A stretch of 64,000 nucleotides of DNA from Corticium candelabrum (GCF_963422355.1 NC_085087.1:2137021-2201020), one strand, 5' to 3'. Positions 29,923-41,995 are shown, counted from the first letter of the stretch. Program-made: numbers and translations. Notes: generated by a model not told the origin, from the letters alone.

Positions 29923-30574
29923 TAGCCTCAAACTTCCAGACCAGAGAGCGCACGAGGCGTGCAAACTCTAGTCTGGACCAAAATGATACTAAAATGACTT
30001 CGGAAGTACTTATCAAAAAGCAATGCTAAATGGTAGTCCAGGGTTTCACCAGAATTAAAATCTAACCGGGTGGATTATTGATATTAAGATATTGTTATTA
30101 ATATTAATGTAATGTGGTTATTATTACTGACGGAGCTACTGACGGTATAGTTGAACAATCAGTAGAAAAATTGGTAATAGGAGTTAAATCAAACGATATT
30201 TCTAGCACGGACAGTGTGAAGAGACCTTCACCACAAAGTAGGAGGACAACAATGACAGCTAATTTAGATCAATTTCACCAATGACGTTTAAAGAATGCAA
30301 TTAAATGTGTGTTCGCCTGTTGATGTTAAAACAAGGCAGGTCTAAAGGTGGAACTTCACAGATCGCATTGCGAGAAAGCTGTACAAGCTGTACACTTACA
30401 GTATTTAATATTGTCTCCATCTGTGCCTTTGTATGCATTCAAATAGATAGAATGTTCATACTCATGTAGAGTCCTGAGATCCAGAAATTTTCATACATTG
30501 TTGGTAATACTTTAGGACCACACCTTTAAATCCAAACGGGGCAGCCCGCTCTGCTAAAATATCATGGGGAAACC

Positions 30575-31424
30575 TAGTCTCGCGTAGCCAGCCCCTCCCC
30601 TTTTCTATTTTTGGTAGGCAGGGAGGGTCTGGTGCAGTTGCTTTGATGTCTTCGTGTTGCCGCTTGTACGATAAACGTTCAACTAAAGACCGGATGTGCC
30701 TGGCACAGAGTTGGTACTTATCTCTTATGCAAACTGGCTGGAATTTCCTTCTCTTCGTCTTCTTGCGAATTGTTTTGTCATGTGAGCGACACAGTCATGT
30801 CTCTGCGAATGTGTAACTTCTATGTGTACTTACACAGCACTCAGGGTGTCGATGACAGCCTAGACGTAACGTACGAGTGTCGATCAGTTGCCCTGTCTCC
30901 GTCACCAACCTTTGTATGTACATATATGTGCCTGAATACTGACGTAACAGTGACAGCAAGAATCGAGCGTCTTCACACTGCAACGTCCATTGTTTCCATG
31001 GCCACCGACTACACAGTGAGCGCGCTCTGCGTGACAAAACATGAGCATAAGAACACACACAACAGTTCGGCAGACAGGCCATGGGGCAACTGAACGGAGA
31101 CAGGGCGACTGATCGACACTCGTAAGTTATGTCTAGGCTGTCGTCGACGCCCTGGGTGTTGTGTAAGTACACATAGAAGTTACACATTCGCAGAGACATG
31201 ACTGCGTCGCTTACATGACAACACAATTTGCAAGAAGACGAAGAGAAGGAAATTCCAGCCAGTTTGCATAAGAGATAAGTACCAACTTTGTGCCAGGCAC
31301 ATCCGGTCTTTAGTTGAACGTTTATCGTACAAGCGGCAACACAAAGACATCAAAGCAACTGCACCAGACCCTCCCCGCCTACCCCAAAAAATAGAAAAGG
31401 GGAGGGGCTGGCTACGTGAGACTA
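30575..31424. mobile_element. Foldback element with ~330-bp inverted repeats and perfect 9-bp target duplication (MULE-like)
   Basis: Left arm about 30575-30905 and right arm about 31095-31424 are inverted copies at about 95%, starting TAGTCTCGCGTAGCCAG. The flanking 9 bp GGGGAAACC occur exactly at 30566-30574 and 31425-31433. Long inverted repeats with 9-bp duplications are the hallmark of Mutator-like elements; no transposase is present in the ~190 bp centre. Frames of similar sequence on both strands here are simply the two arms. Confidence 0.85.
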
Positions 31425-31488
31425 GGGGAAACCTGGGTAGTCTAACAGTGTAGGATTGTTTTGCCTAGTTTAAAAATGAGATGGAAAG

Positions 31489-31850
31489 ATACTGCGCTTT
31501 GCATTACACAAACATAAATGCCACGGGATCTCACGAACAGAGAGACGTCTCCAGTGTTCATGGCGATATCTTGGTGGACAGCATGAAATGACGACTCTTC
31601 GATTCTGCGGCAGAACCCTAGTTAGTCTAACCACTCGACTAGTGAGGCTGCTATTTGACCAGTTGTCAAGATACTGCGCTTTGCATTACACAAACATAAA
31701 TGCCACGGGATCTCACGAACAAAGAGACGTCTGCAGTGTTCATGGCGATATCTTGGTGGACGACATGAAATGACAACTCTTCGATTCTGCGGCAGAACCC
31801 TAGTTAGTTTAACCACTCGACTAGCGAGGCTGCTATTCGACCAGTTGTAA
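31489..31850. repeat. 182-bp tandem duplication
   Basis: Two head-to-tail units starting atactgcgctttgcattaca (31489 and 31671) differ at only a few positions. No coding function is evident. Confidence 0.93.
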
Positions 31851-31963
31851 AAGGTGATGGTCTAGCGACGCTGCTGTGCATGTCCTCTCACTGCAAGCTT
31901 GATAAGATTGGAGAACTGGAGCTGAAATTAAATCTAATGCACCAGAGTCTCTAATCACGACTC

Positions 31964-32040
31964 TAGCGTGCACTTAGCGCCTCTGGAATGCACTTAGCGC
32001 CTCTGGCGTGCACTTAGCGCCTCTGGCGTGCACTTAATCA
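31964..32040. repeat. 20-bp minisatellite, about four units
   Basis: Units of the form gcgcctctggcgtgcactta, the first with one or two changes (ggaatg). Confidence 0.93.
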
Positions 32041-32568
32041 GCGTTAGTGTACTTAGCATAACTAATTACTGCTAAGTCAATCAGAATTTAGAGCCAACGT
32101 TCTGGATCTAAGACGCTGATTGGCTTAGAAGGTTATTTCCAAAATAATTTTAGTACGGTTCTGGTCCAGACTAAAGTCTGGTCTGGAAGTTTGAGGCTAC
32201 ACGATGTATTGCATTCAATGGAATAACAGAAGTCGTAGATGAATCATACATTAGCTCTACTGAGAAACAAACTTGCCAGCATGGGCAGCTAATAATAATG
32301 TCAAGTAAAGTGTATAAGAACGAAGTATACCATATTACCTTGCATACAAGGCAGGGTTGTTATTAGAGTATTTTTGGTATTTATGTGGCTTTGTACAGTG
32401 TGGTTGGGGAATGTAGGGTAGAAGCTGTTTAATTCCCTGGAGGATTGCAGATGAAAGAAGACATCAATGATTGCCATTTTTATTCTGATTTGGTTGCTTC
32501 CTCTGCAAATAGATTTTTAGTGGCAAGCCGCAATGGCTCTCATGCATCAGGTACAAATGTTGCAAATT

Positions 32569-32605
32569 ACCATCATCATCATCATCATCATCATCATTCA
32601 TCATG
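32569..32605. repeat. ATC trinucleotide repeat
   Basis: About eleven cat units with one interruption. Confidence 0.95.
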
Positions 32606-32634
32606 TTGTATGCATTAGGACCTGGTAATCACCA

Positions 32635-33060
32635 ACTCTGTAGTGTTGGTATGTAGGGTTGAGTTTGTGCTCAGCTCTTCGGTAAGAGTGGGTATCAGTA
32701 TCAACCGTTTATGCTGATTTTTATACCAAGCCTCTGCGCTTGCAACGGAGCAGGTTCATGGCTACTCAAATTTATCATTGCAGTGCATGGCCCCCTTTCG
32801 AGGGATTGACTCCCGTGTAATATTTCTTGATGATGTGTATGCTACACCTTCCAGTTCATTTGCACACACACACCCACACCAACTCCGTGTAGACTGTACG
32901 TGTCATCATCCTCCCCAACACTTCCAGCGATCGGGGACTGTATGCTGATTAAAGCTGCTTTTCTACTGCTAGTGTTTCTCTCTAAATTCTGATTGCATTT
33001 GCACCGAATCCAACCTACACATTTGCTGTACCGAGCACTACATGAGGACTGTGTCGATTT
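32635..33060. repeat. Dispersed repeat family, copy 1
   Basis: About 420 bp related at roughly 80% to 34290-34705, sharing ttggtatgtagggttgagtt and tgcagtgcatgg. No conserved reading frame links the copies. Confidence 0.8.
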
Positions 33061-34289
33061 CTAACCTCACTGTCCATCTCGCCAATTGCAATTGCATACT
33101 GTATCTGCTTGTGTACATTGTTACTGCTGCACATATGTATGCTCATGCAGAAAAAGAATAGTACAAGAGACACTGTAATGTGTTTTATACCTTACTAATT
33201 AGAAAATGGTGCAATCTAGAGATGATGTATTGCTCAGTCACTCTGTGTACGAAAGATGTCACAAGCACACCCTTATATGCATGGTCTTGTTTCTATTCTT
33301 TTCGTATGGCAACTCTACATCTTTCTCATTTATCAAAGTGTTTCTATACTTGTTTTTTGAAATGTTGCTTGCATTAAATGATTTAATTTTGTAATGATTT
33401 TAAAGTGTGCATACATTATATCAATTTAATATACTAGTTTATACCAACTAGATAACGCTTTAATAAATATTATTTACACACATATCATATGCTGTCATTG
33501 TAATTGTGTAATGCTTATCTGTAAATAAATACTTTGTAGTAGTAGTTGTGAAATAGAATAAAATTGCCCGAGTACTTTGCACTTTTCTAATTGCATTAAT
33601 TAATAATTGCATATTATTTAATTGCACACAGGAAATAAAGTCGTAATAAATAGTACACAATTCAATTCAGGGTTCTAGCCAGAATTTTTGCAAGGCATAG
33701 CGGTATGGGCATAGCACATGAGTCTGGCACTTGGGCGTGTCATGTACGTGTCTGTGCAAACTTCAGGAATAAAAACTACCGCTGGTTTGGGGAAGGGGTT
33801 TAGCATACCTACTGCGTACCACGCTCTGCATGGTGTATATAAGAACCAGTCTCAATACTATTTAATACTAGGCAACATCCAATTACTATGCTATCCCAAA
33901 GCAATTAGAGACTAGACTCACGAGTAACAAGTCTCTACCTTCTCCCTCATAATCATTCTGTTGATAAACATTTCAAGTAGTTAGTCCCTCCCCTTGTCAT
34001 AATGGAGAGGGATTGCACGTGTTCATGTGTGCCTGTACAGTACACGTATAGGCAGCATATATTGGAGGTGTAGCTGTCAGCTCTGAACACGGCCTGTTGA
34101 AGGCATGGTGGTCAGTTCTGAAGGCTTAGCGGGGCTCTATGCCTTAGCATGCTTGGCTATAACCCTGCAATTTGATGCATGCAACAGTGTAAATATTGAC
34201 AAGTGATGCAATCCAGTTAATAGCTATATACATACGTATGCGCGCGTGTGTGTCTGTGTCTGTGTGTGCGTGCATGTGTATCACCAATG
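33061..34289. other. Non-coding; related fragment of the 35.4 kb palindrome at 33178-33330
   Basis: 33178-33255 resembles 35549-35620 (tgtgttttata...actaatta, attgctcagtca), so it is a solo arm of the same repeat. The rest shows no gene. Confidence 0.5.
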
Positions 34290-34705
34290 TGGTAGTGTTG
34301 GTATGTAGGGTTGAGTTTGTGTTCAGTTCTTCTGTAAGAGCGGGTATCAGTATCAGCTGTTTATGCTACAAAGCTGATTTCTATACCAAACCTCTGCGCT
34401 TGCAGTGGAACATGTCCATGGCTACTCAAATTTGTCATTGCAGTGCATGGTTCCCTCTCGAGGGACCGACGCCCACGTAGAATTATGATGACGCGAACGT
34501 TACTTCTCCCAGTTCATTTGAATACATGCCTACGCCAGCCCCGTGTAGACTGTACCTGTCGTCGCCCTCCGGGACGCTTCCAGCAATTGAAGGCATCAGG
34601 CTGATTGAAGCCGCTCTTCTAACACTAGCAGTTCTCTCTGAATTTTGATTACATTTGCACCGAATTCAACTTACACGTTCCCTGCACTGAGCGCTACACG
34701 GGGAG
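34290..34705. repeat. Dispersed repeat family, copy 2
   Basis: Second copy of 32635-33060, in the same orientation and more CpG-rich. Confidence 0.8.
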
Positions 34706-35375
34706 TGTGTCGATTTCTACCGTCAATGCGTGTCCACCTTTGTACACTGCACATCTGGTTACTAGCAAAATGGCGGCATTTATTGTCTCAGAATGAAATT
34801 CACCTACTGTGCATGTTTACGCTCAGTTTGAATCTGGGTGTACATGTGTAGTTTTAGAATTGTTGCGAAGTTCTCTGGAGGTAAAATCTGTTTGAATTTT
34901 TCGAGCTAGGAAAAGTGATTCCTTGCTGGATTTTTTGTACATGTAAATGAAGAAGAGTGTGTCATCATTCCCATTGTCTATTTAATTTGAGCCACCCCTT
35001 GGTGTTTTAATGATGGTGGCTGTACTAGTACTTTGAGAATACTTTAATAGGCAAGCATACCCTCAATATCCCATACTGAGAACTTTCCTAAGACATGTTT
35101 AGACTGCTCTACAATAAGATGAATTATTAGTTGTGGTGCAAGTAGGTCACAATTAATGAATGCTTGACTTTCAGTACATTAGCAATGTGCTAGCTCCTGC
35201 TGTAAGGGGTGGCCCCACAGCAAATTTGCAAGCTTTCCCCCTCCCTCTCCCCCCGGACACTTGTTAATGACCGGCCCCTAACTCTTAAGTATATTGATCT
35301 GAGGTAACAACAATCCCGTGCTTTCAATATATTTCTTTTTACTTTCTTAATTAAAGAAGTTCAAGAAAGAATGCA
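34706..35375. other. Nothing recognised
   Basis: AT-rich. The tract gacacttgttaatgaccggc near 35260 recurs near 40418, marking another short repeat pair. Confidence 0.4.
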
Positions 35376-35377
35376 AA

Positions 35378-35672
35378 TAAAGTATAAAACATTTTGAAAA
35401 AATTAGAACGACATAGGTTTGCCGTATGAAAAAGAATAGAAACAAGACCATGTAGAATGTACTGGGACGTCTTTTGTATACAGACTGACTGAGCAATACA
35501 TCATCCCTACATTGCACCATTTTTGGAATTAGAGACGCTATAATGTGTTTTATACTTTACTAATTAAAAAGTGGTGCAATGTAGTATTGCTCAGTCAGTC
35601 TGTATTTCATACGGCAACCCTACACCTTTGTCATTTTTCCCCAATTTTTTTATACTTTATATATATATATAT
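35378..35672. repeat. Palindromic repeat with ~130-bp arms
   Basis: Left arm about 35378-35525 and right arm about 35549-35672 are inverted copies (aggtttgccgtatgaaa / tttcatacggcaaccct; actgactgagcaata / tattgctcagtcagt), with a short centre. It ends in a TA run (35656-35677). Confidence 0.8.
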
Positions 35673-36449
35673 ATAATATGGTATGGCGTCGTACGGTGTC
35701 GATACATGAAAGAAAGAAGATCGCAAGAGAATTCCACCGTAAATGGTTAAACAGAATGTAATTTTGATACATTTCAACCTGAAGGTTGTTTTCAATCAGT
35801 TATAACCGTAATTGACTACTTTTTGTTGTTTTTAAATATGTTCTCCTGTTACGTTACAAAATGTGACCACCAATCGTTAACTACATTAAGTCCAGCATTC
35901 TGATACATACTATGCCTATTTTTTCTTATCCATGTAGCCTCTTTTACTCTTTTCTGATAGTATCCTCCTTCTGTAGGGTAATCCGGGGTAACTCCTTGAC
36001 CGGGGCAACTCCGTGAATATCAATAGCTGTTCCTCTCCCTGTTGCAGTGTGAAGCATCTCACCTCCAGTTTAGGATTGGAAACTCTTCTCCTATTAGCAG
36101 ACTACTTGGCGCAGGATTATGAGTTTCACTGTAAGTTGCTATGCGGCATAAGAGACAATTTTGTTGCTATCACTTTGAGGGCCTGGATGTTCTTCCATAC
36201 GTAACTTTTTGTTGCAAGTAGCAATTGACTTGCTAAGGCACAGCGAAAGATCTAATAGGTGTGCCTTGTTTGTCGCTACCACAATAGGTGCAGTAGATAC
36301 GCTTGTCTACTCGTACCACTTCGTCTCCTCAACATCGGAATGGGCGTGGTAGGTACATGTAGTAATTGCTTATTCTATATATTGCAGCAAGCCATAATTT
36401 CACAGTTAGCAAATTGAATTGTCTGACTACCTAAACAGTAGCTATATAA

Positions 36450-36975
36450 ACAGGTAAGAGGCTGCCAGGGAGACCAACTTCACATAGACTTGTAGTAGAC
36501 TCTTCCTGTGTTGGCTGACTAGCAAAACAACGCAATTTACCACAATTTACTAATAACGCAGTGTTCTAAACCACTTTATGGCTGTCAGGGAGACTAATTT
36601 CTCATAACAAGATCTTACACTCCTACTGAGAACAGATAAGTCACACCTCCAAAAATCCACATCTGAAAGCAATCTAGTCTACAACAAATCACAAATACCT
36701 TTGTACTTACTACTATTAACTCAGCTACAAACCACTAAATGGCAGTCAGGGAGACTGAGTTCACATAAGAGGATGGTACACTCCTACTGAGCTTAAAAGA
36801 GTCACCCTCCTAATGACCACATCCCCAGGCAATCTACTGCAGTGTGCCACACCTATGCCTTACCACAGACCATTACAACCTCAACAACACACCACAAAAT
36901 GACTGTCTAGAAGACTGAGTTCACACAACAAGGTGGTACACTCCTGCTGAGCACCAAGTCACTCCTCCAAACAGA
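36450..36975 (+). repeat. Four imperfect ~140-bp subrepeats in the pogo 5' region
   Basis: Units near 36460, 36585, 36740 and 36905 share gtcagggagactgagttcaca and tacactcctactgag variants. Spacing is about 125-165 bp. These could be transposase-binding or promoter repeats; nothing shows which. Confidence 0.7.
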
Positions 36976-37085
36976 GAGGATGTATATAGCACCCAGCTTG
37001 CATCAACATTCATTTACGTGTCGACTGTGATGCACATCATTATTACAAGTCCTCGAATTATTGCTTTCAGTTTGCTTTTATTATC

Positions 37086-38921
37086 ATGGTCAGGAACTAC
37101 AAACCCAAGTCCACAAAGAACAAGTGGTCTGACGAACAACTTGCAGCGGCTCTCCAAGAGCTCCGAATAGGGAAGGAGCCATCAGTATCAACGCAGCAGC
37201 CAAGAAATATGGAATTCCCTGGTCAACTCTTCATGATCATTATGAAGGTATCTCTACAAAACGGTATGGAGGCAAATCAACAGTGTTAAGCAGAGAAGAA
37301 GATAGGGAAGTGGTACTTACTTGCATCAGCTTGCAAGAGCTTGGATTTGGTTTGACCAGAGCCACTGTTGGCCATGTCATCAAAGACTACCTGTTATCCA
37401 ATGGCAGACTAAACCCTTTCAGACAAGGAATTCCTGGATATGACTGGTGGCAAGGATTTTACGACGATGGCCCATTGTGTCTGAAAGAAAACCTGAACAC
37501 TTGTCCGTACAGAGAGCACAAGCTGCCACCAAATCCAAATTACAGCAGTGGTTTGAATTTCTGGCAGAAAAGTTAAGCAATCTACAGATTCCAGTTGAAG
37601 ACAGACAGAGTCAACTGTGGAACTGTGATGAAGCAGGCTTTTTCACTGACCTGACTTCAAAACGCGTTCTTTCACAGCGTGGAGCTCATGATGTATACCA
37701 CACCAGTGGTGGCTCTGGAAAACGGGTGTACACCGTCCATGCATGTGGTTCTGCAGCCGGCCACCTACTTCCACCATACATTCTATATCCAGGTAAAATT
37801 AATACAACTGTGGTTAAATCTGATTTTTCAGAGACAAGTGGTAAATTGCCTCCCTTCATTCTAGGCAAAAATATATGGGATAGGTGGTGTTTGAATGGAC
37901 CCAAGGAGCCCTTTATGGTGTGAGTGAGTCAGGATGGATGGAAAGAGACAACTTCTGTAGCTGGTTTGAGAAGCTTTTCATACCATCTGTGAGATACCTG
38001 ATTGAGACAGGCCCAGTAGTTCTATTTATGGATGGCCATGCTTCCCACCTTGGACTGAAAGTCATTCAAAAGGCTAGAAAGAACAACATCCACCTAATAG
38101 CAGTGCCAGCCCATACCACACACATCACTCAGCCACTTGATGTTGGCTTGTTTGGACCCGTGAAGTCGAAATGGCGTGCAATAAATGATGACTTAAGAAG
38201 GAAAACTACAGCAGCAGTAGTTGACAAAGCTATCTTCCCATCTCTCGTGGCTCAGTTATGGGATTGCGAGTGGTCTAAAGCCTTGATAGGTGGCTTTTAC
38301 AAAACTGGAATATTTCCGTTCTCCCCATATGCCATCCCAAATGAAAAGTTGTCGCCATCTGAAGTCTTTTCTGATGACAAAGACAACGACAGCCAGCAAG
38401 TACTGAATGACTCTTTACTGGACACTGATTTAGAGATTACCTTTACAGGAACAGTTATGATCACACCAACTACACCAATAGTAAAGACTTACCTCAAGAA
38501 ACACTACACCAAGGTCTTACAAGGTGCACATGACTAGAAAACAAAGCCCAAGGGAGCTGTTGGAAGGAAGAAAGTAGGATTAACCCATTACAGAGAATGC
38601 CTTGACATCCGATGAAGTGTTCTTTCGCCTGCGAGAGCAAGCTGCAAAAAATCAAAAGCAGCAACGACCGTCACAGCATCAAAACTGAAGAAAGCAAAGA
38701 AAGCACCAAATGCCACTCCAACATGTGTTGCTACGGACTCTAAACAAGACGACAATTACTGCCAAGGTTGTCAACTCTCCTTTGAAGACGTCAGTTACGA
38801 AGAATAGTCCACATGGATCGGTTGCAGTTTGTGTTGGAGATGGTATCATTTCCGGTGTGGGGGCCTCACTGAATTGCCAAAAGAGACGGAGGATTGGTAC
38901 TGTGAGCACTGTTTGTAGCAT
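37086..38921 (+). pseudogene. pogo/DDE_1 transposase with C-terminal PHD-like finger, frameshifted
   Basis: ATG at 37086 (MVRNYKPKSTKNKW) starts a CENP-B/psq-type helix-turn-helix, continuing after a frameshift as AAKKYGIPWSTLHDHYEG. The DDE core follows: WNCDEAGFFTD (first Asp), VVLFMDGHASHL (second Asp), AHTTHITQPLDVGLFGPVK (third Asp). Frameshifts lie near 37170, 37460 and 37900. Past a TAG at 38537 and further frame changes, a lysine-rich linker leads to YCQGC, then (after another stop) WIGCSLCWRWYHFRC and WYCEHCL: a C4HC3 PHD-type pattern ending near 38921. Nuclear transposase by family; inactive here. Confidence 0.9.
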
Positions 38922-39640
38922 GGATCAATGTTTAGCTGTCAACTACGCTGTAACTTGTTCTGAACTGCGTAACAAGTAGTTTCCATAGTCTAGTTTCACT
39001 GTTGAAATCTTCCTGCTATTGTAAGTAATACACATCGACGTAAGAAGTACTGCCTGCCAAGTGTTACAACCATTCTTAAAGTTGTAGTTGCCAGAACAAA
39101 ACTCTGTTCATGAAGTTGCCCCACCCACAAGATTAACAGTGTCGGTGAAAGTCCCGAATTACCTCAAGAATGATTAAGATTTTAGAGATGACTGCCCACG
39201 TGCTGATTGGCAGAAGGCTACTGCTCCACACGGTAGTAAAATCAAGCGACTACAACACTCACACGTAGCAACATATGGGCATGTTCTAATTTGTTCACGG
39301 AGTTGCCCCGGATTACCCTAGTGAGTTTTTTGCACTTTCCCCAGTCCATTTGATGTCCTAGTTTCCTACAATGTGCTGCCACTGCGTTTAGGAGGTTTGC
39401 AAAAACTCACTACAGAAGGAGGATGCTATCAAAGAAGAGTAAAAAGAGGCTATATGGATTAGAAAATAGCATAGTATGAATCAGGATGCTGGACATAATG
39501 TAGTTAACGATTGGTGGTCACATTTGTGACTTAACAGGAGAACATATTTAAAAACAACAAACAGTAGTCAATTACTGTTATACCTAATTGAAAACGGCCT
39601 TCGGGTTGAAACGTATCAGAATTACATTCTGTTTAACCAT

Positions 39641-40488
39641 GTATATATATATATATATAGTGTACGTATCACATGCATCTAAAAAAGATTTTAGGAAAAA
39701 TGAAAATTTGTTTAACCATGAAGAATAATTAAATCACTCTTGCCACTGTTCATTTTATTTGTGCCGAGAAAACTATGTTCACCAAACAACGTTCAAAACC
39801 AAGCCCCTTTTAAACAGTGCTGGGTACTGTTCGAAATATGCACAAAAAAGCAGCACTTGGTTTATGACAAACTGTTGTTACAACCTGTCCATTGACTACT
39901 AAGAATCAAAGCTGCACCACCACACAGATAAAGCTACAAACAGACCATGTTTGCTACAGCAGCTAAGTCGCAACCTCGTTCAAAAAAATTGTGTGGAACC
40001 TGGCACAATATGCCTGCTAAAAACTTCTGGCCCCCACTGTCTGTCGCTTAGCTTTAGATGACCCCAGATATGTGCATATGCTATATATATAATCATATAG
40101 GTATGTACAGTAAAAAGTAGTTTGTTTCAGGGTTCGAGTGCGGCCTAGGTATGATTTCTAAAGTTGGTAATTTCCATTCAACCCACTGACAAAACAAGTA
40201 AAGCAAGAATTGCCGCTTTCAGCAATGCAAGTGAGCAAAGCCCTTGGAAATAGATATACAGTTCTTGCATACAATTGTATAGGATAAAGATAGAAAATCC
40301 TGAAACATTATGACCCCCAATAGAAGATGACCCAAATGCTTAGTGATGGTGACCCCTGCAAATCACTGAATTTCAAACTGATGGCTCTCACATTACATTT
40401 TTGCTAGCCCTTCCCCTGACACTTAATAATGACCGGCTCCTAAACAACTTTTGCGACAGCAATATTGTTATTGATACTTTTGTTGTAG
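39641..40488. other. TA run then no recognisable gene
   Basis: 39641-39660 is a TA dinucleotide run. The remainder is AT-rich, with no exon identified upstream of the gene at 40489. Confidence 0.45.
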
Positions 40489-40733
40489 GAGATATTGTTA
40501 ATGGAGATCAAGACTGTAATCGTGAAGACACCGAGGAGACTGAAACTCAGGCAGATGTTATCTTTGAGTTTGTTCCAAAAACAAAATGTGGTGATGTCAT
40601 ATGGGATACGGAAAACCTTCCAACAGACAGTAAGAATGTAAAATTTGTGCTGATAGCAGAAGTCAGCTTTAAAGGCTAATGAGACGTGATCAAATAACCT
40701 TGTCTTGCTTGAAATCACGTCTGTATGTACACA

Positions 40734-40825
<92 letters not shown>

Positions 40826-41995
40826 GTGTGTGGTAGGTCTAGATAGGTAGTGAATGGAATGACTTTCCTATTGTTTGTGTGATGCAATGCTGCAGAGCAA
40901 CCAAAGCATTGCTGTTTAAGAGCACTTGGAGCTTTGCCTTTCATATAGTATTAGAAAGAGACTGAACTGTGAATATGAATATTTCATATACTGAAGCTGT
41001 CGGCTTTCCTAGATTTAGATAGGGGCATCCTATTTTCAGAATTTACCCCTCTGCCTTCTCCTAACATTTCAGACAAGAGAATTAACACAAACAAGCTTAG
41101 ACACTCATTTAGCTTTGCATGTATTCCTCATTTTGTTTCTTGAGACTGAGTTGGTTCTAACAGTAGGACAGTTTCAATGCTAGTGAGAGGACAGTCTCAA
41201 GCTCATGTAATATTTTCAGTGTGGATGCACGTTCAGAAATTATTTAGTTTTCTTAGTCACATATTGATATGTCTTGACTACTATACTATGTGTTTTGGGC
41301 GCATCTTTTAGCTTTGGGTTAATATCTTGTTAATCTTTGTTTTTCTACTAGCTCTTGCATGGACGCCTGACCAAGACTTGTCCAATGCTGTAAAACTTCC
41401 CTGTGCAGCAGTTTCAAAACAACAACCATGTGCTAGCGTGGCACCAATGCTGATCACTCCACCAACAAGGCATGTATTTGTGTCTGCACACAGTGATGTG
41501 AAAGATCCAACTCTATCAGGAAAAGACCAATTATCATATCTTTGTAGCTTGTCGACTGGTAACATTAAGAGTAGAGGATTGCCTCACATTTTCACGGATC
41601 GTGGGAAGTTGGCCAGAAGGCTATTCCAACTGTCTGAAGGATGTCCTTCGCCTTTACCTCTTCAAGGCTCTTCTGATGTATCTAGACCACTCACCACCGA
41701 TGTATCTAAACCACTCACCACCGATGTATCTAAACCACTCACCACCGATGTATCTAAACCACTCACCACTGATGTATCTAAACCACTCACCACTGATGTA
41801 CCTAAACCACTACATTCAATGCCTGACCACCGGAGGTATAATAAACGATCGTTATCTTGTAGTCTTGCAATCCCAGTTAAGAAGCGGAGAACTGTACAAA
41901 CTTTTCATAAACAATCAGATTTATCAGTGTCATTTGTCGATGAACCACTGCTTTGCTTGTCACCTCATCCAGCAGTCAAATCAAGGCATGTATAG
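40489..41995 (+). CDS. Unidentified host gene, last two exons, with octapeptide repeats
   Basis: Exon 40489-40629 (acceptor ttgttgtag, donor A|GTAAGA; acidic, DGDQD-like then FVPKTKCGDVIWDTENLP) joins exon 41352-41995 (acceptor ttctactag) in phase 1, with no stop across the join. The last exon reads LAWTPDQDLSNAVKLPC, VSAHSDVKDPTLSGKDQL, then about six copies of the octapeptide TDVSKPLT, then a basic stretch (IPVKKRRTVQ) that could be a nuclear signal, ending KSRHV-stop at 41995. The intron holds a TG microsatellite. No family is recognised. Upstream exons were not found. Confidence 0.6.
40739..40823. repeat. TG microsatellite in an intron
   Basis: About 85 bp of pure gt. Confidence 0.98.
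41677..41815 (+). repeat. 24-bp coding minisatellite
   Basis: About six units of gatgtatctaaaccactcac plus four bases. The length, a multiple of three, keeps the frame and encodes TDVSKPLT repeats. Confidence 0.95.

Larger units (their letters stand above)
29923..32199. mobile_element. Candidate 2.28 kb non-autonomous DNA element with TAGCCTC ends
   Basis: The ends are inverted copies of each other: TAGCCTCAAACTTCCAGACC at 29923 and its complement ending at 32199, with similarity extending about 70 bp inward around a variable centre. The 9-bp flanks (CACAATCCA / CACGATGTA) match at 6 of 9 positions, as an old 9-bp target duplication might. The inside has no transposase, but includes the foldback element at 30575-31424, a 182-bp tandem duplication and 20-bp repeats. 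Confidence 0.5.
35976..39318 (+). mobile_element. pogo-type DNA transposon (3.3 kb)
   Basis: Begins GGGTAATCCGGGG and ends with its complement CCCCGGATTACCC, with TA on each side (35974-35975, 39319-39320), as expected for the Tc1/mariner/pogo superfamily. The left end repeats part of the terminal motif (ccggggcaactccgtgaat), which also matches the right end. The 5' region has subrepeats and the transposase is on the plus strand. Confidence 0.9.
35743..39640. mobile_element. Palindromic (foldback) element split by a pogo transposon
   Basis: 35743-35975 and about 39396-39640 are inverted copies starting atggttaaacagaatgta. The inner part of the stem, tagtgagttttttgca at 39319 and tgcaaaaactcacta near 39395, shows the host palindrome was whole before insertion at a TA. 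Arms are about 88% similar. Both ends border TA dinucleotide runs. No coding capacity. Confidence 0.85.

Noticed and set aside
30770..31226. Two frames on opposite strands with nearly the same protein (CHVSDxVMSLRMCNFYVYLH)
   Set aside because: They are the two arms of the foldback element, not a gene pair.
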